Of a stretch of 64,000 bases of DNA, positions 57,401-64,000 are shown in pieces. How positions within the stretch are numbered: position 1 is the first letter of the stretch; each line of letters begins with the position of its first letter. The translations under genes and the position numbers were made by a program. Origin of the DNA: Kondoa malvinella (lineage: Eukaryota > Basidiomycota > Agaricostilbomycetes > Agaricostilbales > Kondoaceae); the NCBI GenBank assembly GCA_039545315.1, contig BCIM01000004.1:186001-250000 (forward strand), in the 5' to 3' direction. The notes under the pieces were generated by a model. The model saw only the letters and a program-made list of their open reading frames with translations. It had not been told where the DNA came from and ran no database searches.

Positions 57401-59611
57401 ATGACAACTCTGCTCGAACAAGCAAAGACCGCCGTTACTTCGGTACTAGGAACTGGCGAGACATGGCAGTGTAAGCAATTGCAATAGGTGAATGCGTCCA
57501 GAAAGCTGAAGTCTTTTGCCAAAATAGCGAAAGCGGCAGCCAAACGAGCCAAACGAGATGCTTTCATTCCGGAGCCCTTGAGGCTCAAATCGCTGCCAAA
57601 GGACTTGGACGTGACCAAATTCGACTTCTCTTCCGTCTTGTCAAGCCAGGAAATAGCAATCACCGAGACTGAAGGCATCGCGCCGCTCCTCGAGGCAATC
57701 AAGACCAAAAAATGGAGCGCTTTGGAAGTCGTTTCGGCTTTTGGAAATCGCGCGCTGGTAGCGACGCAGCTCACGAATTGCTTGACAGAGATTTGCATGG
57801 AGAGTGCATTGGTACGAGCGAAAGCATTGGATGAACATTTGGCCAAAACTGGTGAAGTCGTCGGGCCGCTGCAGTAAGCTCTCGCGTGCGCAGACGATAA
57901 GATGATTGGCTGAATGCTGTCACAGTGGTCTCCCCATCAGGTACTCTTCAAGTCCTGCGCAAGGGAACTGCGCTCTGTATTCCTGCACAAGATTCCACTG
58001 ATCTATTACAGGATGACTATGGGCTACGTCGGCTGGATTGGCAAGGTCTCCGAGCGCAATGCTGTTCTTGTCGATTTGCTTGTCGCTCAAGGCGCGGTCC
58101 CTTACGTTCGGTGAGCCTCTCGTGTGAGGATGATCCTCTCTGTACTTATCAGTCGTGTATAGGACCAATGTACCACAAGCGCTGATGTTCAGCGAGTCGT
58201 ACAATAATCTATGGGGACGGACACTGAACCCTTTCAATACTAATTTGACTTGTAGGTTTTGCCTCAGTCACTGTCCCAGCATCAAACTAACTCTTCTGCA
58301 GGTGGTGGAAGTTCTGGAGGTGAAGGTGCTTTGATAGCAATGCGAGGAAGTTTCCTTGGTGTTGGATCTGACCTCGGCGGTAGCGTGTCAGTGCAATTAC
58401 TTTTTCGCAGATGTGACTCTTATTCGCGATGGTAGTCGCATACCAGCAGCCTTCCAAGGTCTATACGGTCTTCGTCCTAGCTATAACCGAATTCCATACA
58501 TGCATACAACAAATTCAATGGAAGGTCAGGTCACTTTCTTTGTGAAAGAGCCCTATACTGACTATTTACTCTTTAGGTGAAGAAGCCGCTCCTTCTGTTC
58601 TCGGACCAATGTCAGTCTCGCTCGACGGACTCAAGCTGTTCACGAAAGCAGTAGCCGATGCAAAACCGCTCTGCGAATGCCTTGGAACGAAGATGCTTAC
58701 AATTTGGTCGATCACGGCAAGGGTGAGAAGTTATGCTTTGGCATGATGTGTGAGTGGCTTCGTACCGCGATATCACTCGCTGACGGTTATGCTAGGGGAC
58801 GATGGTGTTTGTCGACCTCATCCACCTTATGTGCGAGCTATGCAGAAGACCAAAGCTGCACTAGAAGCTGCTGGCCATACTGTCATCGAATGGAAAGCTA
58901 TCGATCACGCCGAGAGCAACAAAATCATCGTAAGCTATCAAGCCACGATGATCGAGAGCCTAATTGTCGCAATCAGCACGCCATCTATAACGCTGACGCG
59001 GGTCATGACATCAAGTCGGTCCTAGCCTTGTCCGGGGAACCACATATCGGGTGGGTAATGAACAAGCAAGCGAAACACCTCGACACCTATTCCTATTGGC
59101 AACTAAGTCGCGCCAAGCTAGCATTCATCAAGAAGCAGCTCGACCGCTGGGAAGCTACTGTCTCGCAAACGGGCACTGGCAGGCCTGTCGATGCCATCAT
59201 CTGTCCAGTAAGCGCGAATTGTCCTGGCGAACATGATGTGGTAAGCTCTTCTCCTTCGCTTGGGCATGCCTGATAGAGATGTTCAGCCACAATACATCAA
59301 CTACACTTCTTTCGTCAATCTGACTGACTACGCCGCGTCGAACTTCCCTGTCACTCGAGTCGGCCCTTCAGTCGATGTAAAAGAACCTGCTCCGTCTTCC
59401 TTCTTGAGCGAGGAAGACAAACGCGTCTTCGAGCTGTGTAAGTCTGACTAATTCTGGCTACTTCCAGCAAGGGTTCACGATCTTCACAGATGATCCGGAG
59501 ACTTTCAAAAATGCTCCCATCGGTTTGCAATGCATTGGGCGCAAGAATGAAGAGGAGGCCGTGATCAGAATGACTGAGATAATCGATGCTGCCCTGAAAG
59601 CTGCAAAGTAG
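57401..59611 (+). CDS. Acetamidase-type amidase lacking the expected catalytic-lysine segment
   Basis: Multi-exon gene, ATG at 57401 (MTTLLEQAKTAVTS). Amidase-signature features are clear: VVSAFGNRALVATQLTNCLT, NVPQALMFSESYNNLWGRTL, GGSSGGEGALIAMRGS and GVGSDLGGSVRIPAAFQG, with the cis-Ser and Ser nucleophile of the Ser-cisSer-Lys triad. The rest follows fungal acetamidases to IGLQCIGRKNEEEAVIRMTE. In this family HGLPISVKDxxxxKG supplies the catalytic Lys. Here the 15-base exon 57926-57940 gives HGLPI, and the next exon, at 58012, resumes at MTMGYVGWIGK. The DNA between (57941-58011) has no VKD in any frame. The product may be inactive or use another base. One exon pair (GSV/RIPA) is split by an intron inside the signature. 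Confidence 0.8.
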
Positions 59612-60368
59612 AAGGCGGACTATGTTGTAAGTGTTAGACTGTCCAATGTAAATTCAAGGTTGCGCTCGACTTCCATCAATGTTCTCTGAGTCTCAGATGC
59701 TGTTCGATCTCTCCGGCTGACCCCTTTGGCCATGTCTGCCTCTGATACTGCTCAGACTCATTCACTGTTCGCTGAAGCCGCGAAACAATCAACTTGAAGT
59801 CACCTCAGTCACATCGGTCTCTGTTCGGACGAAATGATCGTGCTGCTCTTATCTGGTGGCTAAGGCTGCGCTCCCTGATCGCAAGCGCAGGTGCGATAGC
59901 GATCGGCCATTCAGTCGAATTCATCGATCGATCATCCTGCTGCTCAACCTGCCTGATTCTGTCATGACTGTCGACTCTATGCTGAAGCGACAGCCACATT
60001 CACCTCGCGCCTCGATAGGCTATATCTCTACCTCGTCAAGTCACATAACGAGCTGCCGGCCCTGCTACTTTCGTACTTGGCGGCCCATATAGCTGTCTGC
60101 ACAGCATACAGCATGGAACCTACGCTTCTTTGGAGTCTATTCTCATCTGTCGTATCTCAACACGTTGATCTAGCCGCATGGATCCGCTTTACCGCTGAAC
60201 TTCGTAATGAGATTTTTCGGCCCTTGTCCCACTCTTATTTGTTCCTTGTCTCTTCTTCGCCTGCTTCACAGTGCCTTGCTGGAGCTTCTTCGTATGGTCA
60301 GTACTTATCACGCGCTTGTTTCGGCCCTGAAATTTGAGGCCAGTAATCGCTGATGAGCCATACTCAAG
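59612..60368. other. Intergenic region, amidase to unknown gene
   Basis: About 750 bases. Plus-strand frames of 60-90 codons (for example 60077-60337) show no domain and differ in composition from the neighbouring genes. It is assumed to hold the promoter of the next gene. Confidence 0.45.
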
Positions 60369-62376
60369 ATGCGACGCACATTCTCATCTAACTCTTCTGA
60401 TTCGTACTACTCTGCTTCATCACGACCTAACTCTGACCCTGAATATGGCCAACGAAGCTCTTTGCAACGACCGCCAGTGTCCGGTGGCGATGTCAACAAG
60501 AGGACCTTCCCGCAGCGCCAACCAGCGCTAAGCAGGCAGCAGAATTTATTCAACGGCGACGATAATCCCTTTGGTCTTGCTGATCTCTCAATCAGTCTCA
60601 GTAGCCAGTCTCGCCTATCGGGGGACCGACAACCGAGAGAATTCCAGAGCTCGCAGCGAGCATCGAGATACTCTCAGAATCAAGGCAACGACGTCTTTGC
60701 GAACGCAGCTTATACGCCAGCTCTCACTATCGGATCGGACTGGCGAGGCAGGAGCCAAGTCAATACCGTCGTTCCGGACGATGCCACTGCAGGCGATGGT
60801 CGGTACAGGGACGCTATGCAAAGTGGGAGAACCGACCCGATCGGTCAAACCAATAGCTGTACTCCGCGCCAACAACCTCGTAGAACCGGTTTAATCGACT
60901 CCGACCAGGACGAGGTTAATCCTTGGTCCGATGAGCCATACTCCATCCCTCGGCCAGGCATGGAAAGTCGAAAGGAAGCGGCCAACATTAGCGCTGGCTG
61001 CCCTCCTTATGACAGATATGGTCGAGTGCGTGCCAGCACCAGCCCAGCGTCTGCAAGCCGCAGATATGATGAACTCGAGACGCCGACCAGGAACAGTCAT
61101 GCACCTCCTACACCTCAGTCTACCAGTCGATACTCAATGGGCGATTTTGAAGCGATTCCTGAACTTCGAGATCAATCTGCTAGCGAATTCTCGAGAATCA
61201 CCACGCCCTTGTTCTCCTTTAATGGCTCACCCGATGCGACACTTCGTCGCAGCAGAACACAACGTGGGCAGCGGTCCACTCTGGCATCAAATGAGCTCAA
61301 TGACGCACATGTGGCTGACATTCGCTATCCCCATACCAGACTGACGATACATAAGAGTGAGCCTCTTCTAGCCAATCTGACATTGCAGCCGCTCATATTG
61401 TTCTAGCTCATACGCGTTATGTATGAGACTTTCGAATGCAACAGCAGTTCTGTATTGATGTTGGGTCAAACGCAGCTGCCGGCACCATCTGGATCTGAGA
61501 CATATGTCGCGGTAGGATTTCAGGCAGCATTTCATTCGCTCGCGAGGAGTACGTACCATCTACATACTGGTCGTGTGCACCACTGAACCGGGTTTGCTCG
61601 TAGCTCGACTCATGGACTGTACAATCACGGTCAACTTCTCCACATCATCAGCGAGTGCGCGGTCGCGTTCGCCCACCATCAAGGCAATTTACTTCTCTTC
61701 ACCCTTGACCTCAGATCCGTCGGCACAATTCACAGATGTCCGACGCAGTACTACCACATCAGCTGGCATTTCCCTTGGTCTGGACCCCTACGGTCATCTC
61801 GACGTTGGGAGAAGCAGTGAGAAGGCATACAAGTATCGGACTGTAAGTTCAGGTAGGTTTACACTGAGATCGTGCCTGACGCGGTTCTGGTAGCACACCA
61901 GTATCCAGTCAGCCTAGTGCTTTAGCGTACTGCATGTCCTCTGATTCTAAGACAGAGGGTCCGGAATCGAAACGAGACAGGCGCTCTTCAGCGTCAAGGA
62001 AGATGAGACATCGTAAAGCTGTCATTTGCTATAGCGAAACACAAATGAGTTGATAACACAGGAAACAAGGCGTTATCCCTCATATGGACATGCTTGTCGT
62101 TCTTGCCTTGCCTTCTTCATCTGATAGGCGCTTCGAGGCGGACTTCACCATTGAAGCACATCCTCCTATGTTTGCTGGCGGAACAAGGGAACGATTCCAT
62201 ACCATGTCAGTAGCCGTCAGTGCAGTCTTTGAGCTAGCTACTGAACTATATCAATCAGGCTCAGCCCGCGTACCTCTTCCGTCACGGTAAGTAGTGTGTC
62301 TTGTGCCAGCTTGATCCTCATTCGCGCCGCCAGTATGACGGTTACCGAGCTTGGCGAGAAGACTGCGAGATGGTAA
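60369..62376 (+). CDS. Unknown protein: Ser/Arg/Asn-rich first exon plus tentative downstream exons
   Basis: The first exon from 60369 gives MRRTFSSNSSDSYYSASSRP and about 330 residues rich in Ser, Arg, Gln and Pro, ending near DIRYPHTRLTIHK before a GTGAGC donor at 61358. A convincing later exon (about 62065-62287) reads VIPHMDMLVVLALPSSSDRR, then FEADFTIEAHPPMFAGGTRE and MSVAVSAVFELATELYQSGS. It joins across a GTAAGT intron to MTVTELGEKTARW and a stop at 62376. The exons between (61400-62040; for example MDCTITVNFSTSSASARSRS) could not be linked in one frame. No family is recognised. It may be one gene or two. Confidence 0.4.
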
Positions 62377-62667
62377 TTCGACACCCTGTTTCGCATGAAC
62401 CGCATATGCCACTCAGCTGCCATGATGTCTACTGTATACGCCTCAATGAAGCTGCGGAGTAAAAGGCGAGATCATGATGTACGACTTTAACTGTGGAATG
62501 TAAATGCAAAGACAGTGCGCAGGGACTACACTGTAACATCATGCACAGACTTCGCAAATGTACCGAAAGGAAATTCAGCCCGAGAGAGTGAGAAATGGGA
62601 AAGAGCCTTTGTTCTGCTTTGAAGCAATCAGACAAGGGCATCTTAAGCAAGCGACAGACATACTGGA

Positions 62668-64000
62668 TCACACGAGCGGATCAGACCATAGAACGTCCCA
62701 AGCCTCAGCCATCTCGATATGGCCATCATCCCCTTCAGAAAAGCGGCCATGCTCAGCCCGCATCGTCTGTGCCAAATCTCGAAACCAACTCTCCTCTTCA
62801 TCTTCTTCATCCGACATGGCATTGTGCTCTTGCAACCTCGCATCGACCGCGCTGAAAGAAGAAGGTACATCAAGCATCATGCCAACGCCCGAATCGTCAT
62901 AAACCACTGAAGCTTCTCTTTGCAATCGACCCAAGACGGCTACTGCAGCTTCTTCGAGATCGAGATCCGGTCTGACAATGATGTCTGGTTCAGCAGGTGC
63001 GTCTTCTTCTTCACCTTGAGGATCGGCAACGTAATCAGGACGCAAATAAGATGGAATGAGCTGTTGAGCAATTCGAGCTGATGTAGTATCCGCTCTACCC
63101 CTCCTTCTCCTCAAATTTCGATTCACAGGCGAAACGGTAGTATTGACTTGAGCTCGAAGTTTCGCTCTGGCATTGGTACCTTTTGGACGTTTGCGCACGG
63201 TAGTATCATCATCAATCTGACGTAAAGAGGCGAGTTCTCGACGAGTAGCTTCTTGATCTGCTTCATCCAATTTGGTAGAAAGCATCTTTGTTTGCGCAAT
63301 CTGATCAACCAGTTCCGCAATGTGCTGCTCCAATTCTGCGATACGCTTTCTATGGGCCAACGGGAAGAGATTGCGCAAATTTTTGGCAAGGGCTTGAGGT
63401 GGCATGAAAGCAAGCGAGTAATCCTCCCCAACGTCTGATGATTGGGTTTGCGATTGTCCAGAAGATGAAGGCGGAGAGAGGCAAGCAGCTCGATAATCAT
63501 TCTCAGAAGGACCAAACCGATCCGAATCACTCGATAAAGTGTCATCGCTTGAGTGCATCTCCCATTCAGGACTGGTTGGACCGTCGTCTTCTTGCATATC
63601 AGCTTGCAAATCGGCTTCGACAATAGTACTGCCTAGAGCAATGATGCCAGAATCATCAGTCGTCAAAATGCCAAACGTCTTTTCCTCTAAAGAGTCATCC
63701 TCGAACGATTGATAAAGGTGATCACGATGTGAAGCGAGAGCAATCCAATTTTGGCATTCGTCAGTCAGATAGGTAATTCTGGTTCCGAGTAGTGAAGCAA
63801 GCTCTCCAGAAGCTTTTCGTGCTGATCAATCGGAATCAGCTTTGTAATCGTGCAATTGGTTGGAGGCATACCTTGCGATCGCTAGACCAAGTATCGGATC
63901 AAAAGTACAAGATTTGGCAACGAGTACTCACCAGACTCTCCAATTGGCTCTCAGCACACCACTGCGGATAAGTATTGGGCAAGTTATCCCTCAACACAGG
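62668..64000 (-). CDS. Unknown coiled-coil, acidic protein (runs off the right edge)
   Basis: The 5' end lies beyond 64000. Readable exons: PVLRDNLPNTYPQWCAESQL at the edge, possibly a 10-base exon (CGATCGCAAG on the minus strand), then ARKASGELASLLGTRITYLT. The main exon follows to the stop at 62668. It contains acidic Ser-rich sequence, a heptad segment (RIAELEQHIAELVDQIAQTK) suited to a coiled coil, and a basic patch (NRNLRRRRGRAD). The C-terminus is acidic (MSDEEDEEESWFRDLAQ, MAEAWDVLWSDPLV). Coiled coil plus charged disorder suggests a scaffold or nuclear factor; no family is recognised. Confidence 0.6.

Noticed and set aside
1..64000. Transposons, tRNA genes, rRNA and CRISPR arrays
   Set aside because: No transposase or reverse-transcriptase motifs, terminal repeats, tRNA cloverleaf boxes or regularly spaced repeats were recognised on reading both strands. 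A tRNAscan or repeat search could still find something missed.

Overview
The window is nuclear DNA of a fungus, most likely a basidiomycete with a compact genome. Genes sit about 2 kb apart on both strands, and nearly all are split by short GT-AG introns, mostly 40-60 bases. Several exons are tiny (5-16 bases). The conserved proteins are plainly fungal or eukaryotic: eIF2 alpha, CCT zeta, BUB3, RPP40, a JmjC/PHD demethylase, a hybrid histidine kinase and a TBC Rab-GAP. No tRNA, rRNA, CRISPR array or complete transposon was seen. The species cannot be named from what is visible. Exon joins were worked out by hand from splice motifs and protein continuity, so single boundaries may be off.

Layout, left to right. 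Positions 1-4.7 kb hold the end of a probable transcription factor, then a divergent quinate-type pair: an MFS permease (-) and a 3-dehydroshikimate dehydratase-like enzyme (+) sharing a 231-base promoter. BUB3 follows (5.2-6.6 kb). Next is an inverted partial copy of the permease promoter and first exons (6.74-7.17 kb), just upstream of an F-box-like gene (7.3-8.6 kb). From 9 to 14 kb on the plus strand lie eIF2 alpha, a bestrophin-like channel and a Gyp8/TBC1D20-like Rab-GAP. From 14 to 24 kb come an MFS transporter, CCT6, a flavin monooxygenase and an Sld3-like replication protein. From 24.5 to 31 kb are a broken F-box-like paralogue, glutaredoxin, an eight-cysteine secreted protein, a METTL7-like methyltransferase and a HAD phosphatase. 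From 31 to 37 kb are a Ser-rich protein, a broken F-box/LRR locus and a glutathionyl-hydroquinone reductase. From 37 to 45.4 kb on the minus strand are a hybrid histidine kinase, JHD1 and a very small protein. From 45.9 to 50.9 kb lie two tandem paralogues of an unrecognised single-pass membrane protein family. From 51 to 64 kb are NOL8-like, RPP40, an amino-acid transporter broken by a 44-base tandem duplication, an amidase, and two unrecognised genes, the last running off the right edge.

Functional themes. The permease and dehydratase fit import and breakdown of quinate or shikimate. Glutaredoxin, the hydroquinone reductase and the flavin monooxygenase fit redox and detoxification work. NOL8-like and RPP40 converge with only 37 bases between their stops, and both act in nucleolar RNA processing. 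Against this ordinary background, three features suggest recent change: the duplicated permease promoter facing another gene, the decayed F-box paralogues, and the 44-base duplication. The most novel item is the tandem membrane-protein pair, whose exon structure is conserved while the rest diverges.
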